Part shown: one piece after another, positions 48,713 to 56,822 of the stretch
How the letters are laid out: each line of letters begins with the position of its first letter
Numbering within the stretch: the stretch's first letter is position 1
From: Streptomyces sp. NBC_01689
GTDB lineage: Bacteria > Actinomycetota > Actinomycetes > Streptomycetales > Streptomycetaceae
Assembly: GCF_036250675.1 (NCBI RefSeq)
Contig: NZ_CP109592.1
Span: 4,836,001-4,900,000, forward strand
Reading direction: 5' to 3'
Length of the DNA: 64,000 bases
The notes under the pieces: generated by a model
Databases searched by the model: none
Told to the model about the DNA's origin: nothing
What the model saw: the letters and a program-made list of their open reading frames with translations, nothing else
Translations under genes and position numbers: made by a program

Positions 48713-49052
48713 GGCCGGAATCCGAAGCAGAACAGTGCCGCGGATTGGTCGCTCATCACATCGGAGGAATTTTCGTTCCCGACCAATCCGCGCCGCGTTC
48801 CGCTTCGAACAAGAGGGCACGAAAGGACGGGAGCGGGGCCGGGCCGCGGGAAAAGTCCGGGGATTCATCGGAAATCGCCGGACGCCCGGTGGATTCGCGT
48901 GGCGGCTCGCCTACGGTCCGGACACCGACCGCGGCGGCCGGGGGCCCTCGCGACGGCGTACGGGCACGGGACGTGCTCCCCGGTTCTCCGCCTGCTTCGG
49001 CTTCTCAGGCCTGCTGACCACTTCCTCACATGTCCCGTCCAGGATGATGATC
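48713..49052. other. divergent intergenic region, Mo-oxidoreductase / L,D-transpeptidase
   Basis: About 340 bp with no supported gene; it should hold both divergent promoters. 48730-48790 is relatively AT-rich. Confidence 0.5.
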
Positions 49053-49856
49053 ATGTCTTTCTCCATCAACCGCACGGGCGGTGTCCGCCCGGGGACGGCC
49101 GCGGTGGTCCTGATCCTGTCCGTCGCCCTCACCGGATGCGGGAGCGGCACCGGATCCGCCGGCGGCGCGCGGACAGCGGCCGCCGACGCGCCCGCCGCCG
49201 CGTCCGGCACGACGCAGGCCCGGCCCTCCCGGCCCTCCGCGGGCAGCGGGGCGCCCGGCAGCGCCACCGCCGCGCGGCTGCCCGGCCTGGGCGCCCGCAC
49301 GCTCGCCGCCGTCCCCCGCACGGCGCGGCAGGTCGTCCTGGTCACCGGCCGGGGCAGGAACTCCCCGGTGTCGGAGGCGACGTTGTACCGGCGTACGGAC
49401 ACGGGCTGGGAAGCCGGGGCCCAGTGGCCCGCCCACAACGCGCTCCGGGGCTGGACGGACGACCACCATTCCGGTGATCTCCGGTCCCCCATAGGCGTGT
49501 TCGCCCTCACCGACGCCGGGGGACGGCTGTCCGACCCCGGCAGCAGACTGCCGTACGACCGCTCGGGTGGCTTCACCGTCGGCGGCACCGGTTTCGAGGG
49601 CGAACCGCTCGCGGGCTCCTTCGACTACGTCGTCGCGATCAACTACAACCGCGAGCCCGGCACGTCACCGCTCGACTGGACCCGCCCGCTCGGCGCGGGC
49701 CGCGGCGGCGGGATCTGGCTGCACGTGGACCACGGCGGCCCGACGCACGGCTGCGTCAGCCTCGCCCAGCGGCACATGAGGGAACTCCTGCTCACGCTCG
49801 ACCCCGCCCAGCACCCCGTCGTCGTCATGGGTGACGCCGCGTCCCTCGCCCGCTGA
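49053..49856 (+). CDS. L,D-transpeptidase-like (YkuD) lipoprotein
   Basis: 267 residues. A lipobox VALTGC near residue 27 is followed by a Ser/Ala/Pro-rich linker. The YkuD-type domain ends in the catalytic motif HVDHGGPTHGCVSL (H...T-H-G-C-V), which carries the acyl-enzyme cysteine. GDLRSPIGVFALTDAGG and DYVVAINYNR are upstream family strands. It should cross-link or modify peptidoglycan outside the membrane. The ATG at 49053 has AGGA at 8 nt; ATG at 49044 or 49047 are alternatives. Confidence 0.85.
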   Translation: MSFSINRTGGVRPGTAAVVLILSVALTGCGSGTGSAGGARTAAADAPAAASGTTQARPSRPSAGSGAPGSATAARLPGLGARTLAAVPRTARQVVLVTGRGRNSPVSEATLYRRTDTGWEAGAQWPAHNALRGWTDDHHSGDLRSPIGVFALTDAGGRLSDPGSRLPYDRSGGFTVGGTGFEGEPLAGSFDYVVAINYNREPGTSPLDWTRPLGAGRGGGIWLHVDHGGPTHGCVSLAQRHMRELLLTLDPAQHPVVVMGDAASLAR

Positions 49857-49912
49857 CGTCCGGGACCGCGCCCCATGCCCCGTGCGCGGGAGGGGTGTCG
49901 GGTCCGGACAGG

Positions 49913-51568
49913 TCAGTCGGGGTGTGCGGTACGGATCCTCAAGGGCGTTTCGAGGGTCTGTTCGGTGAGGGGATCGAGGAGTTTGGCCGGCCCCGGCGCG
50001 GGCCGCGCGACACCGGGGCTCCGCGGTGTCCGGGGACCTTCGGGGCCGCGTGGACCTTCGGGGCTCCGCGGAGCGCCCGGGGACCGCGTGTCCCTCGGCC
50101 CTTCCGGGGTGCCCGGGCCGCCCGACGGACCCTCCGGACCCGACGACCCCACCGGACCTGTCCGACCCGACGACCCCACCGACCCCACCGACCCCACCGG
50201 CCCCGCCGGACCGGACGGTCCCTCCGGGCACGACCGTCCCCGCGGACCCGACGCATCCGACGCACCCCGCGTGTCCCGCGTGTCTCGAATGTCCGCACGG
50301 TCCTCGGCCATGGACTCGGTGGAGTCCCCCCGGGCGGTGGCGCGGACCTCGCGGACGCCTGCGTCCGCGTGCCGGGTCCCGACGAGGGACCGGTACGTGG
50401 CCGGGTGGACCACGAAGAACATCATCGCCGCGTGCAGCGGGGCCAGCAGGGGAGCCGTCAGCCGTTCCGTACGGCTCAGGCCGGGCCGCAGGACCGCGTA
50501 CAGCAGCGCTTCGGCCAGCGTGAACACCCCGACGCCCGCCAGGGCGTGGAGCAGCGGGGCGGCGGAACCGGTGCGCCGGACCTCCGCCACGAGGCCGAGG
50601 GACAGGAGCGGCAGCAGGGCCCCGGCGCCCAGCTCCACCAGCCGGGCCGTCCGGGCGGACGCCGGCAGGGCGAGGAGCTCCCAGGGGACCAGACGCCGGA
50701 CCGCCCCCGCGCGGCGCAGCTGCTGCCTGTAGGTCTCGCCGAGGGTGCCGGGCGCGTCGGCGGTGACGTAGGCGCGCGGCACGGAGACCACCCGGCCGCG
50801 CGAGCGGGCGTAGCCGCAGAGTTGACGGTCGTCGTCGCCAGCGGTGCCGCCCGAGGACACGTAGTGCTCCAGATGGTCCGACAGGACGGGCATCCGGTAG
50901 AGCGAGACGCCCCCCGGGGCCGGGCGCGCGGCCCCCACGGCGGAGCGCAGTCCACGCCCGAGCACGCACAGGACGAACAGCCTGAGGTCCGTCAGCCGGG
51001 CGGTGAGGCCGGCGTGCCGGTCCCGGGTGAGCACGGTTCCGGTGCAGGCCTGGACACGGCGGTCGTTCAGGACGCGCAGCATCTGCCAGACCGCGTCCTT
51101 GTGCACCTCGGAGCCCGCGTCCACGGTGAGGACGTAGTCGAACGGCCGCCCGTTGCCCCGCAGTCGGCGCACCACCGTGGCGCGGGCCGCGCGTCTGCCG
51201 ACGCCGGGCAGCCGGTGCCAGGTGACCGAGGGATGCTCGAACGGGACGACGGGCGCCGCGGATCCGTCGTCGACGACATGGACGGCGTCGACCGGCCTGG
51301 ACTGCCCGGTCAGCGAGCGGACGGTCGCGTACAGCCGCGCGGTGGCACCTTCGCCTCCACCGTCGCCCTCGCCCCCACCGGCCCCTCCGCGCCCGCCGTC
51401 GCCGTCGCCTTCGCCTTCGCCGGGACCCTCGTCGACCCGTACGGAGACGATCGCCAGCACGCGTCCCGGTGCCGCGCGTTTGTGTCTGCTGCCGACCGGA
51501 AGGGCGGCGAGAGCCGTGCACACCAGAACGGCCACCGCCAGCAGAACGGGCCACGACTCAGTCGGCAT
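49913..51568 (-). CDS. GT2-family membrane glycosyltransferase with collagen-like tail
   Basis: 551 residues. One N-terminal helix, then a Gly/Glu/Asp-rich loop (residues about 46-75) and a GT2 catalytic domain: VDAVHVVDDGS, YVLTVDAGSEVHKDAV (metal Asp), GDDDRQLCGYARS (catalytic base region) and a degenerate Q-x-x-R-W as YRQQLRRAG. Four or so helices follow. The last ~120 residues are a low-complexity tail rich in G-P-x/G-S-x triplets (GPSGPAGPVGSVGSVG). A hyaluronan-synthase-like processive enzyme is possible; the product is unknown. The ATG overlaps a 28-codon ORF by 11 nt. Confidence 0.83.
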   Translation of the reverse strand: MPTESWPVLLAVAVLVCTALAALPVGSRHKRAAPGRVLAIVSVRVDEGPGEGEGDGDGGRGGAGGGEGDGGGEGATARLYATVRSLTGQSRPVDAVHVVDDGSAAPVVPFEHPSVTWHRLPGVGRRAARATVVRRLRGNGRPFDYVLTVDAGSEVHKDAVWQMLRVLNDRRVQACTGTVLTRDRHAGLTARLTDLRLFVLCVLGRGLRSAVGAARPAPGGVSLYRMPVLSDHLEHYVSSGGTAGDDDRQLCGYARSRGRVVSVPRAYVTADAPGTLGETYRQQLRRAGAVRRLVPWELLALPASARTARLVELGAGALLPLLSLGLVAEVRRTGSAAPLLHALAGVGVFTLAEALLYAVLRPGLSRTERLTAPLLAPLHAAMMFFVVHPATYRSLVGTRHADAGVREVRATARGDSTESMAEDRADIRDTRDTRGASDASGPRGRSCPEGPSGPAGPVGSVGSVGSSGRTGPVGSSGPEGPSGGPGTPEGPRDTRSPGAPRSPEGPRGPEGPRTPRSPGVARPAPGPAKLLDPLTEQTLETPLRIRTAHPD

Positions 51569-51644
51569 GCCGCTTCTTCCCCGCGACGCGGCGGTGGCCC
51601 GACCCGCCCGCGATGATCAGCAGGACAGCGAACAAGATATTCAC
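51558..51644 (-). CDS. 28-residue hydrophobic leader ORF coupled to the GT2 gene
   Basis: GTG-started ORF encoding one short hydrophobic helix (MNILFAVLLIIAGG) and a basic, His-rich end (SGHRRVAGKKRHAD). GAGGGGG lies 4 nt upstream of the GTG. Its stop codon overlaps the start of the GT2 gene by 11 nt, as in translational coupling. It could be a small membrane partner or only a leader peptide; no family is recognised. Confidence 0.5.
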   Translation of the reverse strand: MNILFAVLLIIAGGSGHRRVAGKKRHAD

Positions 51645-51954
51645 ACTTCCCCCTCGTTACCCTCCCCAGGCTTCAACAAGGGCGAGGCCGCGCAAGGGCC
51701 TGTTGCCGTTTCGCGACATACGGGTGGTTGCACGGATAAATGCGCGCCCCTCGCGCACGCCGCACACGCCGCGCGTCCGGCGCACCCCGCACACCCCGCA
51801 CATCGACGCCACGCGCTTCAGAACCGTGTCGCGAGTGTCAGGAACTGTCGTCTCCGCGTCAGATGACGGCCAACACCGTGGCCGCGCCGTACCGCCGGCG
51901 CGTTCCATGGGACCCGGATGCCCGTATGGACGTACGCCGAGGGGTGGGCCAGCG
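51645..51954. other. divergent intergenic region, GT2 / universal stress protein
   Basis: About 310 bp without a supported gene. Between 51750 and 51810 there are short CGCACACC/CACACGCC repeats. The region should hold two divergent promoters. Confidence 0.5.
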
Positions 51955-52491
51955 ATGAGCGAGGCGGAGCGGCGACGTGTCGTGGTGGGGGTCAGCGGTT
52001 CGCTGGGCAGCCTCGCGGCCCTGCACCGGGGCGCGGCCGAGGCGCACCGCAGGGGTGCCGGGCTGGTGGCCGTGGGCGCGTGGGAGCCGCCACGAGGAGC
52101 GCTCACGCATCCGAGTTCGATGCTCGCGCCGCCCGTGGCCGAGTTCCGGGAGCTGGCGGCCGAACGGCTGCGTGCCGCCCTGGACACAGCCTTCGGCGGC
52201 GCCGGGCCCGGAGTGCCGCTGCGGGTGGTGGCCGTGTGGGACCGGCCGGGGCGCGCCCTGGTGCGGGTCGCCGACCGTGCCGGTGACCTCCTGGTGATCG
52301 GCGCCGGGCGCCGTGGCAGGGTGCACCGCGCGCTGCTTCCCTCGGTGGCGCGCTACTGCCTCGCGCACGCCTCCTGTCCGGTGCTGGCCGTGCCCCGCTC
52401 CCCGCTGCACCGCGAACTCGCCGCGGTGCGGCGCCGGGTCAGCCTACGCCTGCCGCTGAACGCGGGAGAGCTGACGGACGGCCGCTCCTGA
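51955..52491 (+). CDS. universal stress protein (UspA family)
   Basis: 178-residue single-domain protein. RVVVGVSGSLGSLAALHRGAAEA is the first strand and ATP loop region. LLVIGAGRRGRVHRALLPSVARYCLAHASCPVLAVP follows the G-x2-G-x9-G-(S/T) nucleotide loop pattern with small changes, so ATP binding is likely but not certain. Cytosolic stress-response protein. GAGGGG precedes the ATG; an open frame upstream has no family similarity. Confidence 0.9.
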   Translation: MSEAERRRVVVGVSGSLGSLAALHRGAAEAHRRGAGLVAVGAWEPPRGALTHPSSMLAPPVAEFRELAAERLRAALDTAFGGAGPGVPLRVVAVWDRPGRALVRVADRAGDLLVIGAGRRGRVHRALLPSVARYCLAHASCPVLAVPRSPLHRELAAVRRRVSLRLPLNAGELTDGRS

Positions 52492-52551
52492 GACCCGGCC
52501 CGCTCCCCGGGAGCCCGGGGCGCGTCCCCTCCACCCCCGTACGGCCGCCCT

Positions 52552-52569
52552 TGCTTGCAGATGCAAGCA
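52552..52569. promoter_or_regulatory. 18-bp palindrome upstream of the HTH-TOBE gene
   Basis: TGCTTGCAGATGCAAGCA, a perfect dyad (8-2-8), ending 23 bp before the start codon. Its place and symmetry suggest an autoregulatory operator for the HTH-TOBE protein. Confidence 0.65.
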
Positions 52570-52591
52570 TCTCGCGCCTATGTTGGCGCGC

Positions 52592-52984
52592 ATGCAGTCC
52601 TACACCATCGGTCAGGCCGCCCGGCTGCTCGGCGTGAGCCCGGACACCGCGCGGCGGTGGGCGGACGCCGGGCGCATCACCACGCGTCGCGACGAGGGCG
52701 GCCGGCGTGTCATCGACGGACGCGACCTCGCGGCCTTCTCCGTCGATCTGGCGAAGACCGGCGAGGAGGACGAGACGTCCTACACCTCGGTGCGCAACGC
52801 CTTCCCGGGCATCGTCACCGCCGTCAAACTCGGCGACGTGGCGGCCCAGGTGGAGATCCAGGCCGGACCGCACCGGCTGGTCTCCCTGCTGACCCGGGAG
52901 GCCGTCGAGGAACTCGGCCTGGAGGTCGGCGTGGAGGCCACCGCCCGTGTGAAGTCCACCAACGTGCACATCGACCGGACCTGA
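52592..52984 (+). CDS. HTH-TOBE molybdate-binding regulator
   Basis: 130 residues. The N-terminal excisionase/MerR-like helix-turn-helix (SYTIGQAARLLGVSPDTARRWADAGRI, residues about 2-28) is joined by a linker to one TOBE/Mop domain (TSVRNAFPGIVTAVKLGDVAAQVEIQAG...VGVEATARVKSTNVHIDR) that binds molybdate or tungstate. It should sense intracellular molybdate and control Mo uptake. The nearby modABC genes (55980-58932) are the likely targets. ATG at 52592 is used; ATG at 52580 adds four residues. A palindrome lies just upstream. Confidence 0.9.
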   Translation: MQSYTIGQAARLLGVSPDTARRWADAGRITTRRDEGGRRVIDGRDLAAFSVDLAKTGEEDETSYTSVRNAFPGIVTAVKLGDVAAQVEIQAGPHRLVSLLTREAVEELGLEVGVEATARVKSTNVHIDRT

Positions 52985-53024
52985 GGGCCGTCCGGGAACC
53001 TCGGCGGGCGGTGGCCCCGCGTGC

Positions 53025-54215
53025 TCAGGCCGTGGTCGCCGGAGGTGCCGTCGGCGCCGTGGCCGTCGAGTAGGAGTGCGCCCCCGTGCCCGCGAGGCCG
53101 GCGCCGTCGACGATCAGGTACTCGTCCCGGATCGGGGTGCCGTCGAGCCACGACTCCAGGATCTCCCGGGTGCCCGCCGCGTAGCGGGCCTGGGCGGAGA
53201 GCGAGGAGCCCGAGATGTGCGGGGTCATGCCGTGGTGCGGCATGGTGCGCCAGGGATGGTCGGCCGGCGCGGGCTGCGGGTACCAGACGTCACCCGCGTA
53301 CCCCGCCAACTGCCCGCTGCGCAGCGCGCGTCCCACCGCGTCCCGGTCCACGATCAGGGCCCGCGCCGTGTTGATCAGATACGCGCCGCGCTTCATCGTC
53401 GCGAGCAGCTCGTCCCCGAACAGCCCTTCCGTCTCCGGGTGCAGGGGCGCGTTGACGGTGACCACGTCGCAGTGCGGCACCATGTCGGCCGTGGTCGGGT
53501 GGAAGGTCAGGCCGAGTTGCCGCTCGACCGCCTCCGGCAGCCGGTGCCGGTCGGTGTAGTGCAGCTTCACGTCGAAGGGCGCGAGACGGCGCAGCACCGC
53601 GAGCCCGATGCGTCCGGCGGCGACCGTGCCGACGTGCATGCCCTCCAGGTCGTACGAACGGGCCACGCAGTCCGCGATGTTCCAGCCGCCGTCCAGGACC
53701 ACTCGGTGCGAGGGAAGGTAGTTGCGGACCAGGGAGAGCGTCATCATGACGACGTGCTCGGCGACGCTGATGCTGTTGCAGTACGTCACCTCGGCCACCG
53801 TGACACCGTGCTCGATGGCGGCGTCGAGGTCGACGTGGTCGGAGCCGATGCCGGCCGTGATCGCGAGCTTCAGGTTCTTCGCGGCGGCGATCCGCTCGGG
53901 GGTCAGGTACGCCGGCCAGAACGGCTGGGAGATCACCACGTCGGTGTCGGGCAGTTCGCGGTCGAAGACCGAGCCGTCGCCGTCCTTGTCGGAGGTGACG
54001 ACCAGGGTGTGTCCGCGTTCCTCCAGGAAGCGCCGCAGGCCGAGTTCACCCGTCACACTGCCGAGCAGCCGGCCCGGCGTGAAGTCGGTGGCCTTGGGAG
54101 TCGGCGTGGTCTGCCCGCCGGGATAGTGGTCGATGGCGGGCAGGTCGTCGCGGGCGTACGTCGTCGGATATCCGTCGGTCGGGTCGTCGTACAGCACACA
54201 GAGCACCTTGGCCAT
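53025..54215 (-). CDS. fdh: NAD-dependent formate dehydrogenase
   Basis: 396-residue D-2-hydroxyacid-dehydrogenase-type enzyme. It oxidises formate to CO2 with NAD+ and uses no metal. ITAGIGSDHVDLDAA and VTVAEVTYCNSISVAEHVVMMTLSLVRNYLPSH are family-specific. The nucleotide loop appears as GTVAAGRIGLAVLRRL (A in place of one Gly). NAPLHPETEGLFGDELLATMKRGAYLINTARALIVDRDA follows. The catalytic His is in PHISGSSLSAQARYA. ATG start. It lies downstream of a LysR regulator on the same strand, with a LysR-type dyad between them. Confidence 0.93.
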   Translation of the reverse strand: MAKVLCVLYDDPTDGYPTTYARDDLPAIDHYPGGQTTPTPKATDFTPGRLLGSVTGELGLRRFLEERGHTLVVTSDKDGDGSVFDRELPDTDVVISQPFWPAYLTPERIAAAKNLKLAITAGIGSDHVDLDAAIEHGVTVAEVTYCNSISVAEHVVMMTLSLVRNYLPSHRVVLDGGWNIADCVARSYDLEGMHVGTVAAGRIGLAVLRRLAPFDVKLHYTDRHRLPEAVERQLGLTFHPTTADMVPHCDVVTVNAPLHPETEGLFGDELLATMKRGAYLINTARALIVDRDAVGRALRSGQLAGYAGDVWYPQPAPADHPWRTMPHHGMTPHISGSSLSAQARYAAGTREILESWLDGTPIRDEYLIVDGAGLAGTGAHSYSTATAPTAPPATTA

Positions 54216-54306
54216 GTCGCGGCTCTCCTCAACTCCGTCTACGGAAGGTCCCTTTCACCATGCTCGGAGTCGATTCCGCAGGTCAAAGCGAATGTCGCTA
54301 TACGGA

Positions 54307-54323
54307 GATAGCCGACGGCTATC
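54307..54323. promoter_or_regulatory. LysR-type T-N11-A dyad upstream of fdh
   Basis: GATAGCC-GAC-GGCTATC is a perfect 7-3-7 dyad containing T-N11-A. It overlaps the stop codon of the LysR gene and lies about 92 bp upstream of the fdh start. Confidence 0.6.
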
Positions 54324-55257
54324 AACTCCGCGCGGTACCCAGGTAGCTGGTCAGCAGGGCGTCCAGCGCGTCCCGTGCACCCGCCTCGCGCGCCACCTTC
54401 ACCAGCGCCTCCGCCAGGACGGACGGGGGGTCGTCCCGCGCCACCACGAGCCCCACCCGCGGCCCGTGCGCGGGCCCTTCGAGGGGCACCACCCGCATGC
54501 CGTCCGGCACGCCGAACATGTGCAGCCACGCGTGTGAGATCACGCTGGACCAGCGGCCGCCCGGCAGCTGCGCGTACAGTCCGGCCACGCTGTCGGACTC
54601 GATCGTGGGCGCCGCCGTCGCGCCGTCCGCGGCAAAGCACTCGTCGATGATGCGGCGGTTGCGCATCCGGGGATTGAGCAGACACAGCGGCAGCCCGGCC
54701 GCACGGGACCAGCGGGCCGTCGACGCCGTGGCCAGCGGGCCGTCCACCGGGGTCAGCAGCACGTACCGCTCCTCGTACAGCGGGAAGCGCCGCATGTGCC
54801 GCAGCCCGTCGTCGTCGAGGTACGTCATCGCCGCGTCGAGCTCGAACTCGGCCAGCCCGTGGGAGATGTCCACGGACGACAGGGACTCCAGACTGACCCG
54901 GACCCCCGGGTGACGCTCACAGAACGGGGTGGTCAGGAGGGAGGCCGCGGGCAGCGCGGTGGGCACGATGCCCAGACGCAGGGTGCCGGTCAGGCCGCCG
55001 CGCAGCGCCGACAGCTCCTGGTGCAGCGCGTCGCGCTCGGCGAGGATGCGATGCGCCCAGGCCAGCACCACCTCGCCCTCCGGGGTCAGCCCCTCGTACC
55101 GCCGCCCCCGGCGCACGATCGGCACGCCCAGCTCGTGTTCGAGGCGGCGGATCGCGGCGGACAGCGAGGGCTGCGACACGAAGCAGGCGGCCGCCGCGCG
55201 GGCGAAGTGCCGCTCCCGGGCGAGCGCGACCAGGTACTCCAGCTGACGCAGCAGCAT
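54322..55257 (-). CDS. LysR-family transcriptional regulator
   Basis: 311 residues. The N-terminal winged HTH (MLLRQLEYLVALARERHFARAAAACFVSQPSLSAAIRRLEHELG) is followed by a linker helix and an effector-binding domain (GTLRLGIVPTALPAASLLTTPFCERHPGVRVSLE). The likely target is the adjacent fdh gene, given the dyad at 54307-54323. The effector is unknown; formate or a C1 compound would fit. ATG start, about 560 bp from the next gene upstream. Confidence 0.92.
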   Translation of the reverse strand: MLLRQLEYLVALARERHFARAAAACFVSQPSLSAAIRRLEHELGVPIVRRGRRYEGLTPEGEVVLAWAHRILAERDALHQELSALRGGLTGTLRLGIVPTALPAASLLTTPFCERHPGVRVSLESLSSVDISHGLAEFELDAAMTYLDDDGLRHMRRFPLYEERYVLLTPVDGPLATASTARWSRAAGLPLCLLNPRMRNRRIIDECFAADGATAAPTIESDSVAGLYAQLPGGRWSSVISHAWLHMFGVPDGMRVVPLEGPAHGPRVGLVVARDDPPSVLAEALVKVAREAGARDALDALLTSYLGTARS

Positions 55258-55322
55258 GCGCGACCTCCCGCGGACGGCCGGCCGTCGACCGCCGGCGGGT
55301 CAGGCTCGCAGACGGGTTCGCG

Positions 55323-55808
55323 TCACGTCCATGGGCGTGCGGGACCGTAGCGGCCGTCCACGTGGATGGTGTCGATGCGGCTGATGTGCCGCGCGCCGCA
55401 GCGGTCCTGGGGCAGCACGAGCTGGGGGCCGGCCAGGTCCAGCGGGGTGCCGTCGGCGCCGACCGCGAGGAGCACGGGGGCGTGGGCGAAGTCGGGGTCG
55501 ATCTCGGCCCAGGTGAGCAGGGCGTGATGGCCGTCCGCGCCGCCCACCGCGATGAGGAAGCGCAGGCGGTCCTTGCGGCGGGCGGGATCGAAGCCGGGGC
55601 CTGCGTCGCGCAGCACGTCGTGCAGCAGCGGGCCCTCGAAGCGGTGGTGCTGCACGCCGCTGGTGGCGCACTCGAAACTGACCCGGGCGCGGTGCTGGGG
55701 CCAGCCCAGCAGATCGGGCACGGTCAGCCGGGCCGGGCGGGCGAGGTCCCCGGTCAGGGCGACCGTCGCGAGCGAGTGCGCGGGCGGATGTGTCAGGGAC
55801 CGGCTCAC
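55323..55808 (-). CDS. small molybdopterin-binding domain protein (sulfite-oxidase family)
   Basis: 161 residues, a lone oxidoreductase molybdopterin-binding domain. ALTGDLARPARLTVPDLLGWPQHRARVSFECATSGVQHHRFEGPLLHDVLRDAG supplies the domain start; the cysteine in FECATSG matches the Mo-ligand position. LLAVGADGTPLDLAGPQLVLPQDRCGARHISRIDTIHV is the typical end. There is no signal peptide or dimer domain. The GTG start has GGGAGGTGG upstream. Divergent from modA, consistent with a need for molybdate; substrate unknown. Confidence 0.82.
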   Translation of the reverse strand: MSRSLTHPPAHSLATVALTGDLARPARLTVPDLLGWPQHRARVSFECATSGVQHHRFEGPLLHDVLRDAGPGFDPARRKDRLRFLIAVGGADGHHALLTWAEIDPDFAHAPVLLAVGADGTPLDLAGPQLVLPQDRCGARHISRIDTIHVDGRYGPARPWT

Positions 55809-55945
55809 TGGGCACCACCTCCCGGAAACCGTACCCAGAGCACCGTCCCGTACAAACGCACATGCGGACACCCGGTCATCGATCACACGGCTCATGCGAT
55901 GCGACAGGAGACTTATGGCTCGCATCTGCGAAAGTATGATTGGCG

Positions 55946-55957
55946 TCAGCATGCTGA
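55946..55957. promoter_or_regulatory. TCAGCATGCTGA palindrome upstream of modA
   Basis: A perfect 12-bp dyad, 23 bp before the modA start, in the modA / Mo-domain gene divergent region. A possible operator for the molybdate regulator, though it does not closely match the palindrome at 52552-52569. Confidence 0.35.
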
Positions 55958-55979
55958 GGCCTTCGAGGGAGTACACCTG

Positions 55980-56822
55980 ATGACCCGATCCGCGCGCCGA
56001 AACCGCCGCACCGGCCGGATGCTGCAGGCGGCCGGTGTCGGCGCCGCCGCGCTGCTGGCCCTGAGCGCCTGCTCCTCCGACTCGGACGGCTCCACGAAGT
56101 CCGACAGCTCCGCGAAGTCCAGCTCCTCCCCGAAGTCCGACAAGCTGTCGGGCACGGTGACGGTGTTCGCCGCCGCCTCGCTCAAGGAGAGCTTCACGAC
56201 CCTGGGCAGGGACTTCGAGACGGCCCACCCGGGCACGAAGGTGACCTTCAACTTCGGCGGCAGCGACACGCTCGCGGCCAGCATCACCGGAGGTGCCCCG
56301 GCCGACGTGTTCGCCGCCGCGAGCCCCAAGACGATGGCGATCGTGACGGACAAGAACGACGCGGTCGGCACTCCGGCCACCTTCGTGCGCAACCAGCTGG
56401 AGATCGCGACCCTGCCCGGCAACCCCGACAAGGTCGCCTCCCTCAAGGACCTCACCAAGTCCGGTCTGAAGGTGGTGCTGTGCGACAAGACGGTGCCGTG
56501 CGGCGCCGCCGCGCAGAAGGCGCTGGACGCCAGCAGTCTCAAGCTCACGCCGGTCTCCTACGAGCAGGACGTCAAGAGCGCCCTGACGAAGGTGGAGCTG
56601 AAGGAGGCCGACGCGGCGGTCGTCTACAAGACCGATGTGAACGCCGCGGGTGACAAGGTGGAGGGCGTGGAGTTCCCCGAGTCGGCCAAGGCCGTCAACG
56701 ACTACCCGATCGCCCTGCTCAAGGACGCGCCCAACGCGGCCGCGGCCAAGGAGTTCATCGCGCTCGTGCAGTCCCCCGAGGGCCAGAAGGTACTGACCAC
56801 GGCCGGATTCCTGCAGCCGTGA
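55980..56822 (+). CDS. modA: molybdate ABC transporter substrate-binding lipoprotein
   Basis: 280 residues. A lipobox LALSAC ending at C31 is followed by a Ser/Lys-rich linker. The mature domain starts LSGTVTVFAAASLKESFTTLG, then FNFGGSDTLAASITGGAPADVFAAAS and DAAVVYKTDVNAAGDKVEGVEFP, all ModA signatures (Ser residues contacting molybdate). It captures molybdate (and probably tungstate) outside the membrane. Its TGA overlaps the modB GTG (GTGA), so the two are coupled. ATG with GAGGGAG upstream. Confidence 0.96.
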   Translation: MTRSARRNRRTGRMLQAAGVGAAALLALSACSSDSDGSTKSDSSAKSSSSPKSDKLSGTVTVFAAASLKESFTTLGRDFETAHPGTKVTFNFGGSDTLAASITGGAPADVFAAASPKTMAIVTDKNDAVGTPATFVRNQLEIATLPGNPDKVASLKDLTKSGLKVVLCDKTVPCGAAAQKALDASSLKLTPVSYEQDVKSALTKVELKEADAAVVYKTDVNAAGDKVEGVEFPESAKAVNDYPIALLKDAPNAAAAKEFIALVQSPEGQKVLTTAGFLQP

